A stretch of DNA of 64,000 nucleotides from Clostridium gelidum (GCF_019977655.1 NZ_AP024849.1:4931001-4995000), one strand, 5' to 3'; shown: positions 8,582 through 17,714, numbered from the stretch's first letter. Numbers and translations are program-made. The notes: generated from the sequence alone by a model not told the origin.

Positions 8582-9490
8582 TCAAACAGCTATTTTCTTA
8601 AATTCGTTTTTTACTTTTTTCTTATTTCTTCTCTTAAATTTAATTCCTTTATTTAATGGGTTTAGTTTATATGCAGATACAAGTACTAATATTACACTGA
8701 ATACTATTTGAATTCCTATAGATATAATATTGCCATATTCAAATTGAGCCATATTAACAACATCCATTCCATAAAAGCCCAAACCACTTACATTTCCTAA
8801 TTGGTTAATAAGCAAACTTGCAAAACCAAATGTAGGGCTTAAATAAGTAAATAATGGAATAGCTATGTCTTGAGCATTATTAGCTTTAGAAGCATTATAC
8901 ATTATAACTATATATGCCAAAATTATTATTCCTACATATATAAATAATGTTACTCCATAAGCTATTGCTGTTGCTACCCTTGATGTTTTTACAAATGTTG
9001 ATATAAAAACTCCAATCGAACCAACAAATATTGTAGTTACAATAAAGAATAAACTTAATTCTAATATATTTACTAAATTTACTCCTCCAATTAAAAATGT
9101 AATTGAATATATTGGCATAGTACAAATAATTAAAATTATAACTCTGCTTATAGATGCTAATAATTTTCCAATTACTATTGATAATGTACTCATTTTAGTT
9201 GATAAAAGCACCTCTAAGGTTTGCTTTTCTCTTTCTGCGCAAATCGCTGTAGATGTTAGTGATGGTACAATAAACATTAATAAAATAGCTTGAATTACAG
9301 CCATTCCAATATAGAAGTAAACTATAGATTGCAGATTTACTCCATTAAAATATGCATCCCCAACATTCATATTAAATATAAATAATGCTCCACTAGATAA
9401 TAGTGCTACATAAAAGAATATCATTAATGTAAATTTAAAGCTTCTTACTGCAAGCTTTGTTTCATTTTTTAAAACTGGATTAATTCTCAC
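8582..9490 (-). CDS. ABC-2 type transporter permease
   Basis: 302 aa with six predicted membrane helices (about 19-40, 56-80, 113-133, 145-168, 174-198, 255-275). The cytoplasmic loop EREKQTLEVLLSTKMS (86-101) is the typical ABC-2 permease coupling motif. The start is a GTG at 9490 with AAGGAGG upstream, and it overlaps the stop of the ATPase gene (TAGTG), so the two are translationally coupled. The fold resembles the GldF/NatB class of exporters. The substrate is unknown. Its position beside a large extracytoplasmic protein and VWA proteins suggests an envelope assembly or export role. Confidence 0.88.
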   Translation of the reverse strand: MRINPVLKNETKLAVRSFKFTLMIFFYVALLSSGALFIFNMNVGDAYFNGVNLQSIVYFYIGMAVIQAILLMFIVPSLTSTAICAEREKQTLEVLLSTKMSTLSIVIGKLLASISRVIILIICTMPIYSITFLIGGVNLVNILELSLFFIVTTIFVGSIGVFISTFVKTSRVATAIAYGVTLFIYVGIIILAYIVIMYNASKANNAQDIAIPLFTYLSPTFGFASLLINQLGNVSGLGFYGMDVVNMAQFEYGNIISIGIQIVFSVILVLVSAYKLNPLNKGIKFKRRNKKKVKNEFKKIAV

Positions 9491-10428
9491 TATAATGCCT
9501 CCTTTAATTCGTTTTTATCAGTAATCTTAATAAATAAATCTTCAAGACTACTCACTTCTTTATTAAACGAAATTATAGGTATATCATTCATTATCATTGT
9601 CTTAAGTAAACCCACACATTCCTCTTCATTTCCATTAAAAGTTATTGTTATTATTTTATTTTCAAATTTTACTTTGCCGACCTTTGGCATTTCCTTTAAT
9701 AATTTAACAGCTTTCTCTTCCTTATTCATTACTGTAATAATAATATTTTCATTTCCAGTTGCTGTATTCATTATGTCTTCTACTGTCCCTTGACATACTA
9801 GCTGTCCACTTTCTACGATTCCAATATTCGTACATATCTCCCCTAGCTCAGATAATATATGAGAGCTAACTAATATGGTTTTCCCCATATCCTTAAGATT
9901 CTTAAGGATGTTCTTCATTTCAAATCTTGCTCTGGGATCCATTCCTGACGCAGGTTCATCCAAAATAAGTAATTGTGGATTATGAATTAAACATCTAGCT
10001 AAACATAATCTTTGCTTCATACCTCTTGATAATCCATCAACATAAGCATCACATTTATTTTCCAAATTAACTAACGCTAATAAATCCATTGATAAATCTT
10101 TAATTTCTTTTCCTGAAATTCCGTAAATTGATCCATAAAACTCTAAGTATTCATAAGCCTTCAAATTGTCGTATACTCCAAAGAAATCTGGCATATATCC
10201 TATTTTTTCTTTTAGCTTCTTGTTGTTTTTAATAGCATCGATTCCATCAACATATACTTCACCACTATCTGGATATAATAATCCTGATACTATTTTCATA
10301 GTAGTACTTTTACCAGCTCCATTTGGACCTATAAATCCAAATATTTCACCCTTTTTAATATCTAAATTCATTTTATTAAGGGCCTTAAATTTTCCATACG
10401 ATTTTTCTAAATCTTTAATTAATAACAT
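9490..10428 (-). CDS. ABC transporter ATP-binding protein (CcmA/DrrA class)
   Basis: 312 aa. Walker A is GPNGAGKST (34-42), the signature is LSRGMKQ (133-139), and Walker B is LLILDEPASGMDP (153-165), followed by the H-loop strand ILVSSHILSEL. An extra C-terminal domain of about 90 residues is typical of the DrrA/GldA/NatA class that pairs with ABC-2 permeases. A GGGAGG site precedes the ATG, and the start overlaps the stop of the 797-aa gene (TAATG). It energises the permease encoded next. In Bacteroidetes an analogous GldA-GldF-GldG set exists; the resemblance here is in domain layout only. Confidence 0.92.
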   Translation of the reverse strand: MLLIKDLEKSYGKFKALNKMNLDIKKGEIFGFIGPNGAGKSTTMKIVSGLLYPDSGEVYVDGIDAIKNNKKLKEKIGYMPDFFGVYDNLKAYEYLEFYGSIYGISGKEIKDLSMDLLALVNLENKCDAYVDGLSRGMKQRLCLARCLIHNPQLLILDEPASGMDPRARFEMKNILKNLKDMGKTILVSSHILSELGEICTNIGIVESGQLVCQGTVEDIMNTATGNENIIITVMNKEEKAVKLLKEMPKVGKVKFENKIITITFNGNEEECVGLLKTMIMNDIPIISFNKEVSSLEDLFIKITDKNELKEAL

Positions 10429-12821
10429 TATTTAGCCCTCCCCTTTACAGTAATTTGTGGACTTCCTATTCCTTCTTCATCATTACCTTGTAATTTTACT
10501 GTTACTTTTCCATCTTTAATGTATTGATTAGGATTTTTTAAACTTTCACCATTTACTATATAATTTATTGCCTCATAATCATTTTTTTCATAATTAAAAA
10601 TATATACAGTACCCTTTAGTCCTGATTTCTTTTGATTTTGATTCTCTGTATATCCTACCTTTAAGTCTAATAAGTTTATTTCATTGCCAACTAAATAATC
10701 CAAAACCATATCTCCACTTCCATGAACTACATTATTTTGAGTATCGATATCCATATTTTGATCAGCTTGTGCTACTTCTCCTTTAAAATATCCCAAAGGA
10801 TAACTTAAATTTCCTTCTGTATCAGTAAAATCTATATTTATCTCTTGAATAATTGCAGTAGTATCATACTTAGATATTGACTTTTCACCAAAATCAAATC
10901 CATAATCTACAGGTATATTAGTTATTGCAACTAAATAAGTTGATTTCTTTGATAACTGTGATTGTTCTATACCTCTTAACAAAGAACTCATTCTTAATAC
11001 ATCTTTAAACTCTTCTTTATTTTGTTTTTTATCATTACTATTTTTATAATCACGATAGTTCTTACTTATATTACTTGCATATTGATTTAATCCAGAAGAA
11101 GCACAAGTATCTACTTCTGTTTGTTTTTCTTCTCCAGATTTTATTTCGCCCAAATCCCAAACACTATTAGAAGATACTACTAATAAATTTTTAATATCAT
11201 ATCCAAATGTATTTTTTACTTTTCCCACTAATTTTTGAGAATTATAATTTAAATTTGCTTCAATCTTAGGGACTATTTCTTTATGGCCAGAAATCTCAAA
11301 TTTCTTCATTTGTAATGCTGATAAACCTTTAAATTCATAATAAGAATTATTTTCTCTATATACAGTTTTTGTTCCTAATTTTGTGAGAGCATTTGCATCT
11401 TTATTACGGCCATTATAGTTATCATTATTACTATAATACGCTTGAATACTAGCTCCATTAGGCTCTTTAACTATTAAATCATCCTTATATTTAGAACCAA
11501 TTCCTACATATCCGCTAGTTGTGCTTGTACCACTTTCATCAGTTATAATAATATTTACCTGATTTAATACTAAATCTTGAATTCTTGTGCTACCTCCAAG
11601 TAAATAAAGTACAAGTGAAAAACCTATTGCTATAGCAGGAACAACTCCCCATAACCATTCTCTTTTATTTAACTTCTTCATTATTAAATAAACTATAATT
11701 CCCGCAATTAATGCATAGCATATGAATATAGATATTAATACGCCCATTTTAAAATCTTCTTTCACAGGAACATCATTACTTAACTGATCCATTTGATGCG
11801 GTACATTATTACCATTTCCATATCTATTACGAATATTATTTTTATTTATAAAATCATTTCCTAAAGATTCCTTCCATGTATTCATAACATTATCTTTTGA
11901 TGCTATGTTTTTATTTCCTAAATCAAACGCTCCAATATATACCTTACCTTTTCCTTTGTTAAGTAAATATATTAACGGATTTTCTCCTTGTTGTAATTTA
12001 ATAGAAGAATCTTTTAAGCTTAAGTTAGCAAGAGTATATCCGTTGACATCCTTAGTCCCCTTATAATTTACATCTAAAAATTCTTTATCGATACTTCCTA
12101 TTGTCTTTGAAGCATTTTCTCCACTTCCTATTATTAATGTTCCACCATTATTAATCCATGTAGATAGATTTTCATATTGTTCTTTTTGCAAATTAGAAAT
12201 ATTGTAATTATTAATTACAATTACATCTAATTGTGAAATATTCTTAGAACCTTTTGATAAAGAATCTAAATTCAAAGGCACATTAACAGTCTTGTTAATT
12301 TCACCCTTTCTATTCTTATTATTTAAATCAGCAAAATTTAAATCCTTAATATTAATACCATTAAAATCATCTGTTAATATAGCCATAAACAAATCATTTT
12401 CATTAACTCTCCCACTACTTACTGTAATCTTATTTTCCTTTAAAATATTTTTCCCTTTAGTAAACACTACTGACATTTTAGAACAATCTTCTGGTAAATT
12501 AATTGGAATAGTTACTGTTCTTTTTTCTTTAGACGCTAACTTAACTTCAGATACAAATGCATCATATGTATTATAACTATTTGTAGGAACTCTTACCTCT
12601 ACTTGCCCTTCTATGTCTTCCCCCTTATTTTCCACTTCTACATTTACTGGTATTGCCATAGAACCTTTAAATTTCCCATCAATTCCATAACTAACATTCA
12701 TTGTAATTGAATTATTTTCTTCTGCTTTTTCCTCTGCCTTGCATATTGTTGGCATAAAACCAACTAATATAAAAATCATAACTAATATGCTTAGCAACTT
12801 AGCATTATTAAATTTTTCCAT
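10428..12821 (-). CDS. Large secreted/membrane-anchored protein, first gene of the ABC-MoxR-VWA block
   Basis: 797 aa. A signal peptide is visible (about 1-29, ending ICKA). An extracytoplasmic N-terminal half contains a Rossmann-like, GATase-type segment (LDVIVINNYN at 198-207, then WINNGGTLIIGSG at 222-234). Two membrane helices follow (about 358-380 and 390-409), then a second large beta-rich region of about 390 residues. It is translationally coupled to the ABC ATPase gene. The layout of a GATase-like sensor with transmembrane helices next to an ABC-2 exporter parallels GldG-like accessory subunits, but sequence alone does not establish that. A GGGGGAAT site supports the start at 12821. 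Confidence 0.82.
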   Translation of the reverse strand: MEKFNNAKLLSILVMIFILVGFMPTICKAEEKAEENNSITMNVSYGIDGKFKGSMAIPVNVEVENKGEDIEGQVEVRVPTNSYNTYDAFVSEVKLASKEKRTVTIPINLPEDCSKMSVVFTKGKNILKENKITVSSGRVNENDLFMAILTDDFNGINIKDLNFADLNNKNRKGEINKTVNVPLNLDSLSKGSKNISQLDVIVINNYNISNLQKEQYENLSTWINNGGTLIIGSGENASKTIGSIDKEFLDVNYKGTKDVNGYTLANLSLKDSSIKLQQGENPLIYLLNKGKGKVYIGAFDLGNKNIASKDNVMNTWKESLGNDFINKNNIRNRYGNGNNVPHQMDQLSNDVPVKEDFKMGVLISIFICYALIAGIIVYLIMKKLNKREWLWGVVPAIAIGFSLVLYLLGGSTRIQDLVLNQVNIIITDESGTSTTSGYVGIGSKYKDDLIVKEPNGASIQAYYSNNDNYNGRNKDANALTKLGTKTVYRENNSYYEFKGLSALQMKKFEISGHKEIVPKIEANLNYNSQKLVGKVKNTFGYDIKNLLVVSSNSVWDLGEIKSGEEKQTEVDTCASSGLNQYASNISKNYRDYKNSNDKKQNKEEFKDVLRMSSLLRGIEQSQLSKKSTYLVAITNIPVDYGFDFGEKSISKYDTTAIIQEINIDFTDTEGNLSYPLGYFKGEVAQADQNMDIDTQNNVVHGSGDMVLDYLVGNEINLLDLKVGYTENQNQKKSGLKGTVYIFNYEKNDYEAINYIVNGESLKNPNQYIKDGKVTVKLQGNDEEGIGSPQITVKGRAK

Positions 12822-12933
12822 TCATTTATTCCCCCATATTACATAATTAATTAAATTTTAACATATTTATCATATATCGTTGTAAATATTTGCTATTCTT
12901 AAGAAATTCTTTATTATTTCGCTTTCCATTGTA

Positions 12934-12964
12934 CCAAGTGTACTACCTTAATTGGTACACTTGG
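12934..12964 (-). promoter_or_regulatory. Operator-like dyad overlapping the predicted transcription start of the ABC-VWA block
   Basis: CCAAGTGTAC (12934-12943) and GTACACTTGG (12955-12964) form a perfect 10-bp inverted repeat with an 11-nt spacer. It begins directly after the predicted -10 box, so a bound protein would block initiation. The half-site AGTGTAC resembles operators of YtrA-type GntR repressors, which often control ABC transporter operons. No such regulator gene is in the window. Confidence 0.7.
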
Positions 12965-12993
12965 ATTATAAAGTAAAATATAGTATTTATCAA
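12965..12993 (-). promoter_or_regulatory. Sigma-A promoter of the ABC-MoxR-VWA block
   Basis: On the minus strand the -35 is TTGATA (12988-12993) and the -10 is TATAAT (12965-12970), with an exact 17-nt spacer. The predicted leader is about 135 nt before the ATG at 12821. Confidence 0.75.
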
Positions 12994-13004
12994 CGGATAA
13001 TTTC

Positions 13005-13050
13005 TTAATTTTTCCTTAATTTAGAATAATATACCTCAAAAAGCAGATAT
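13005..13050 (+). repeat. 46-bp direct repeat, left copy, flanking the MNT-HEPN gene
   Basis: 41 of 46 positions match the copy at 14153-14198. Both end in the shared run CTCAAAAAGCAGATAT or TTCAAAAAGCAGATAT. The copies are about 1.15 kb apart and enclose the gene at 13215-14084 together with its terminator. Confidence 0.8.
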
Positions 13051-13083
13051 ATTACTATCTTTCAGCTTAATTAAGTGAATTTA

Positions 13084-13125
13084 AAATAAAGAGGTTATCT
13101 TTATTTCAAGATAACCTCTTTATTT
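13084..13125 (-). terminator. Bidirectional-looking intrinsic terminator after the MNT-HEPN gene
   Basis: AAATAAAGAGGTTATCTT (13084-13101) pairs perfectly with its complement at 13108-13125 around a 6-nt loop. It lies 90 nt downstream of the stop codon at 13215. Confidence 0.75.
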
Positions 13126-13214
13126 ATACTGCTATATGCACTTACACTAAAAAATTAAATTCATTTACTATTGATAATCGTATAATCAAATAACTTCATC
13201 TCTATATAAAACTA

Positions 13215-14084
13215 CTATTTTAATACCAACATTATTTTTTCAGTAGATATGTCAAGAAACATATCTAAAGTTTTCATTTCTTTTCTACAAACATCTAAAA
13301 TTCTTGTTCGTGATAATTTTCGTTGATAATAATCATGAACATATCTATTACGCAATTTAATAATTCCTTGCAACTTTTTTGAATCTTCTGCCGATATAAA
13401 CCCAAAATCACTAGATATCACAACTATATCTGGACCTGATTTATTAGGTATAAAATTATCTGTAGAAACTAAATAAGTTTCACACATATCAATTATAAAC
13501 TCACAAAAAGAATTAAAATATGAAATCATTGCTTCATCAACTATTTCATCCTCACTATTCGGACTTCTTTTTAAACATTCTCTTATTCTAACTAAAAAAA
13601 CTTTGATTTCCGAGAACTTTTCTTCTATTTTTTCTTTTTTATATTTATAATAGACCACTTTTATACTTCTTATCTCTTTCAAATTTTCTTTCCTTATTAT
13701 TTCCAAATACTCTCTCTCCCTTTTGAAACAAGAATATCCGAGGCTATAATCTAAATAATTTTCTTCTATGATAATTATCTTATCTTTACTTGTAATAAGT
13801 AATTCACTAAATGGATAAACAAAATTATTAATAAATGTTAAGTGTATATTTTCATGACTAAAATGATTTTTTAGAATTGGTTGCAAATAATCTTCAATTT
13901 CAAGTTCCTCTTCCCATTCTAGTTGCCTATCACTTAAAATCATAACATCTATATCACTTCTATCTTTATTGAAACATTCTTCATTATAACTTCCAAATGT
14001 AGCAATACATATAATATCTTTAAGTTTAATTAAATCTAAATTGCAACTACTAATTTTAATTTTATCCACTTTCATCACTTCCAC
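13215..14084 (-). CDS. Single-chain nucleotidyltransferase (MNT)-HEPN protein
   Basis: 289 aa. The N-terminal third is a minimal nucleotidyltransferase: GS at 31-32, then 11 residues, then D44-I-D46. The usual third Asp on the next strand is not evident (IHLTFINN, 80-87). The C-terminal part is helical and carries R245-x4-H250-x-Y252, the HEPN/HepT ribonuclease motif. In two-gene MntA-HepT toxin-antitoxin systems these domains are separate and the MNT adenylylates the HEPN Tyr. Here they are in one chain. The start is uncertain: GTG at 14084, ATG at 14075 and GTG at 14069 are all possible around a GGAAG. The gene stands alone between direct repeats with its own terminator. It could be a self-restrained toxin or a housekeeping or resistance nucleotidyltransferase relative. 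Confidence 0.72.
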   Translation of the reverse strand: MEVMKVDKIKISSCNLDLIKLKDIICIATFGSYNEECFNKDRSDIDVMILSDRQLEWEEELEIEDYLQPILKNHFSHENIHLTFINNFVYPFSELLITSKDKIIIIEENYLDYSLGYSCFKREREYLEIIRKENLKEIRSIKVVYYKYKKEKIEEKFSEIKVFLVRIRECLKRSPNSEDEIVDEAMISYFNSFCEFIIDMCETYLVSTDNFIPNKSGPDIVVISSDFGFISAEDSKKLQGIIKLRNRYVHDYYQRKLSRTRILDVCRKEMKTLDMFLDISTEKIMLVLK

Positions 14085-14152
14085 ATCTAAAAACTATTAT
14101 ATAAGTTCATTATACAATATGTAACTTTAAAACACATGTATATATTCAGCCC

Positions 14153-14198
14153 TTAAATTTTCCTTAACTTAGAACAATGTACTTCAAAAAGCAGATAT
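14153..14198 (+). repeat. 46-bp direct repeat, right copy
   Basis: Partner of 13005-13050 with five substitutions. In this copy the terminal GCAGATAT can pair with ATATCTGC about 16 nt further on, making a small hairpin that the left copy lacks. The rest of the gap to 14354 holds AT-rich DNA in which I see no gene. Confidence 0.8.
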
Positions 14199-14354
14199 CA
14201 ATTCTCTAAAATCAATATCTGCCACATTATAACTTTTATTATATATTCTTTTTCTACTATGATAGCCATTTATACCTTTAATATTAATTTCATCTATGTT
14301 CATGACATTCTTAGCTCCTATGCACAGATATAGGAGTATTTTAGTTACTAGCCA

Positions 14355-16514
14355 TTAGATAAATTCAATCTTCCAATTGAAATATCCAGTTTCTTCATTT
14401 TTTTCATACCTAAAATAAGCTGAAAATGTATTTCCTTTTTTACTTTTCAAATTTCTAAAGCCAACCTTCCCATTCTTGAGTAAAAGCTCTACCATTTCCT
14501 TAGATATTTGTTTACCAAAAGATGCAATATATTTATCATCCTTCCAAATGGTATATTTGCAACCATTTTTCCAATTGCTACATCCAAAACCTTTTTCGCC
14601 TTCAATTATTGGATTTCCACAAATCGGACAAGGTCCTAAACTTTCAACATCTTTAGGTATTTCCACTTTAAATCTTGATAATGCACCCTCATCCTTTTTT
14701 ATTGAATCAACAGACTTTATAGTAAAATCTGTTATCATTTTCATAAAATCACTTTTAGCAAATTTACCTTTTTCAATATCCGAGAGAGTTTTTTCTAGTT
14801 TTCCTGTATACTCTAAATCCAATAAATCTTTCACGGGGAAAATTTCCACTAAATTTCTTCCAAGTTGTGTGCACATAAGATTTTTTCCTTTAGAATTTAA
14901 GTATCCTATATCCTTTAACTTTTTTATAGTTTCTGCACGAGTTGCGGGTGTGCCTATACTATATCCACTTAAAATAGCTTGCATCATTTCTTCTGAATCT
15001 TCGTCTTTGCCTTCAACACCTTTTCCGCAAGTTTCCATAACTCTAAGTAAAGTTTTTTCAGTATGATACTTCGGTGGCTTTTTAGTAACAGAACTTACCT
15101 TTGAGTTTATAATATCTACATTTTCATCTATTTCAATCTTTGGAAGGATTATATCTTTACTTTCTATTTTTTCTACTACCTTCCAACCTTCAATAAGTTT
15201 CACTTTTCCCTTAGAAATAAAAGTACCCTTAACTTCTGAGTTATTAGCTTTTAAAGTTACCTTTGTTTCTTCTGACTCAGCTATAGGCATAAATTGCATT
15301 ATAAACCTATTTTTAATAGCTTCATATACAGTCCTTTCATCTGGTGATAATCCTGATGGTTTAATGTATGTTGGAGTTATTGCACTATGGCTTTCAACCT
15401 TTGAACTATCAAAAATTCTTTTAGATGTATTAAACTTAATATCCTTTTCATATGGTAGTCCTACTTTTAAAGTATCTAAAACCTTTTTTGCCCTATCCTT
15501 CAAACTTTCCTCTAAAACTACACTTGCTGTTCTAGGATAAGTTGTAAGTTTCTTTTCATAAAGGGATTGCGCAACCTTTAAAACCTTGTCAGATGTCCAA
15601 CCTTTATATTTACTTGTAACATACCCTTGTAAGTTTGATAAGTTAAATAAATACGGTGGATATTCCTTTTTTAGTTCTGTTTGTTTATCAATAATCTTAG
15701 CTGTTGCTCCTTCTAGAAAAGGAATATACTTATCTAAATCTTCTTTTTTTTCAAATTTTTCAGAATCATTTTCATAATAAAGTCCTTCAAATTCTTCATT
15801 TCTTGAAGTTTTAAGATTTGATATTAACTTATAATAAGTTGTTGCTTCAAAATTTTCTATTTCTTTATCTCTATCATAAATAATCTTTAATGTAGGTAAT
15901 AAAACTCTACCTATATTAATAGTCTTATTTTCTTCAAACTTATATTTTAATGTACTAACAGAAGTTAAATTAATTCCAATAATCCAATCGCTCCATTGTC
16001 TTCCTATTCCCGCATCTTGAAGTGATTGCATTTCTTTATTGTCCTTTAAAGATTCCATACCACTTTTAACTTCATCAGGTGTCCATTCATTTAAAAGCAA
16101 TCTATATATAGGCTTTTTTACTTCAAAATAACCAAATAATTCATCGGCTATAACCTGACCTTCCCGATCAAAATCGGTAGCTGAAATAATACCATCAACA
16201 TCTTCTTTATCTATTAAACTCTTTATTATTCCAAGTTGCTTTTTAGCACCCTTATCTTCTATAGTTCTATCTGCGCTATCACATTTTACCTTATATAAAA
16301 AATTATCTGGAATAAACGGAAACTTTTCAAATCTCCAGCCCTTCATGCTTTCATCATAATCCTTTGCATCATAAAGCTGCAAAAGATGTCCAAAAGCCCA
16401 TGTTATATAATATCCATTACCTTCAAAATAACCATCTTTCCTATTTTTTATCTTAAATGCATCTGCAATATTCTTAGCAACGGATGGTTTTTCCGCAATA
16501 ATAACCTTCGCCAT
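14355..16514 (-). CDS. topB: DNA topoisomerase III (type IA)
   Basis: 719 aa, the usual length. The Toprim domain begins at residue 3 (VIIAEKPSVAKNIADAF) and carries the acidic cluster D114-F-D116-R-E118. The catalytic tyrosine is Y326 in LTTYPRTAS. A GTPATRAETI motif lies in the fourth domain, and the C-terminus has a zinc-ribbon-like CPICGNPI plus CSNWKNGCKY pair. It relaxes negatively supercoiled DNA and resolves single-strand-linked intermediates. An AGGAGG site precedes the ATG. It appears monocistronic. In clostridia topB genes occur both on the chromosome and on mobile elements; the neighbourhood here looks chromosomal. Confidence 0.95.
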   Translation of the reverse strand: MAKVIIAEKPSVAKNIADAFKIKNRKDGYFEGNGYYITWAFGHLLQLYDAKDYDESMKGWRFEKFPFIPDNFLYKVKCDSADRTIEDKGAKKQLGIIKSLIDKEDVDGIISATDFDREGQVIADELFGYFEVKKPIYRLLLNEWTPDEVKSGMESLKDNKEMQSLQDAGIGRQWSDWIIGINLTSVSTLKYKFEENKTINIGRVLLPTLKIIYDRDKEIENFEATTYYKLISNLKTSRNEEFEGLYYENDSEKFEKKEDLDKYIPFLEGATAKIIDKQTELKKEYPPYLFNLSNLQGYVTSKYKGWTSDKVLKVAQSLYEKKLTTYPRTASVVLEESLKDRAKKVLDTLKVGLPYEKDIKFNTSKRIFDSSKVESHSAITPTYIKPSGLSPDERTVYEAIKNRFIMQFMPIAESEETKVTLKANNSEVKGTFISKGKVKLIEGWKVVEKIESKDIILPKIEIDENVDIINSKVSSVTKKPPKYHTEKTLLRVMETCGKGVEGKDEDSEEMMQAILSGYSIGTPATRAETIKKLKDIGYLNSKGKNLMCTQLGRNLVEIFPVKDLLDLEYTGKLEKTLSDIEKGKFAKSDFMKMITDFTIKSVDSIKKDEGALSRFKVEIPKDVESLGPCPICGNPIIEGEKGFGCSNWKNGCKYTIWKDDKYIASFGKQISKEMVELLLKNGKVGFRNLKSKKGNTFSAYFRYEKNEETGYFNWKIEFI

Positions 16515-16621
16515 GATATTTTTTGTCCTCCTTTAGTTATTATTTTCAGCAATATATATATTAACACTAAACCAAAAATAAAACCAGTTGAAGTTATCCA
16601 TAAAACTATACAATGGGATAT

Positions 16622-17581
16622 TTAAAGTTCTACTCTGTTTCTTATTTCGCCTCTATTGTATGCACTAATGTTTTCGAGTTGGTCTACAAATAGCCTATTT
16701 CTAGCTTCTATGCTTGCCCATGCTACATGTGGTGTTAATACTAATCTTTCTTTATTTTTAATATCTAGTAATGGATTTTTTGCTGGAATTGGTTCAACTT
16801 TAAATACATCTAATGCTGCTCCACCTATTATTTCTTCATCTATAGCTCTAGCCAAATCTTCATCTACTACTATAGGACCCCTTGCTACATTTATTAATAC
16901 AGCATCCTTTTTCATTCTAGTAAAAGCTTCATAATTAATTAAGCCTTCTGTTTTTTCATTCAAAGGAGCATGTATAGAAATGATATCGCATTGCTTTAAT
17001 AATGAATCAAACTCTACCCTTGCATAATCTGAATCTGCATTTTTTCCTGAAGTTGAATAATATACTACTCTTGCACCAAAAGCTTGAGCTATTTTGGCTA
17101 CTCTTTTTCCAATATTACCAAGTCCAATTATTCCCCATACCTTACCACATAAATCTTTATATGGCATTTCTAAGTTAGTAAACATTACTGACTTAGAATA
17201 TTCACCACTTTTAATGAAATTATCAAAATAGTTTATATTATCATACAAGTGAAGTAACATAGCAAATGTATGTTGCGCTACAGTAGTAGTAGAATATCCA
17301 GTAACATTAGTTACTGCAATATTATTTTCTTTAGCATACTTTGTGTCTATATTATTATATCCTGTTGCCATTTCACATATAAGCTCTAAATCAGTTGCAC
17401 CACTTAAATTTTCCCTATTTAATACGACTTTATTTGTTAGTATGATATTAGCATCCTTAATTCTCTCAGCAACCTCTTGCTTTAAAGTTAAATCATAATA
17501 AATTACTTGACCAAATTCATTTAATCTAATGTAATCTACATTACCTAAGGTTTTACCATCTAATACTACTATTTTCTTCAT
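16622..17581 (-). CDS. D-isomer-specific 2-hydroxyacid dehydrogenase
   Basis: 319 aa from the ATG at 17581, which has AAAGGGG seven nucleotides upstream. A TTG at 17587 would be too close to the site. The Rossmann motif is GIIGLGNIGKR, the catalytic arginine is in INVARGPIVVDEDL, and the general-base histidine is in LTPHVAWAS. The fold oxidises or reduces 2-hydroxy acids with NAD(H). Family members include D-lactate, glycerate and phosphoglycerate dehydrogenases, and the substrate cannot be fixed from sequence. No ACT domain is present, which argues against SerA. It is probably transcribed alone. Confidence 0.9.
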   Translation of the reverse strand: MKKIVVLDGKTLGNVDYIRLNEFGQVIYYDLTLKQEVAERIKDANIILTNKVVLNRENLSGATDLELICEMATGYNNIDTKYAKENNIAVTNVTGYSTTTVAQHTFAMLLHLYDNINYFDNFIKSGEYSKSVMFTNLEMPYKDLCGKVWGIIGLGNIGKRVAKIAQAFGARVVYYSTSGKNADSDYARVEFDSLLKQCDIISIHAPLNEKTEGLINYEAFTRMKKDAVLINVARGPIVVDEDLARAIDEEIIGGAALDVFKVEPIPAKNPLLDIKNKERLVLTPHVAWASIEARNRLFVDQLENISAYNRGEIRNRVEL

Positions 17582-17659
17582 ATTCAATCCCCTTTTCTAA
17601 CTTTAAAATGATTCCATTTCACGATAAAATTCCTACTAATTATATTATAACCAAAATAA

Positions 17660-17703
17660 AGATCTATAGATATAAAAATTTAAATTCCTATATCTATAGA
17701 TCT
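17660..17703 (-). terminator. Intrinsic terminator after glgP
   Basis: AGATCTATAGATATA (17660-17674) pairs with TATATCTATAGATCT (17689-17703), 12 nt downstream of the glgP stop codon. The T-tract is interrupted (TTTATTTT). Confidence 0.65.
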
Positions 17704-17714
17704 CTAACTAGTTT

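Noticed and set aside
14355..16514. topB as a sign of an integrative conjugative element
   Set aside because: No relaxase, conjugation, integrase or att-like sequences are nearby, and base composition matches the neighbours.
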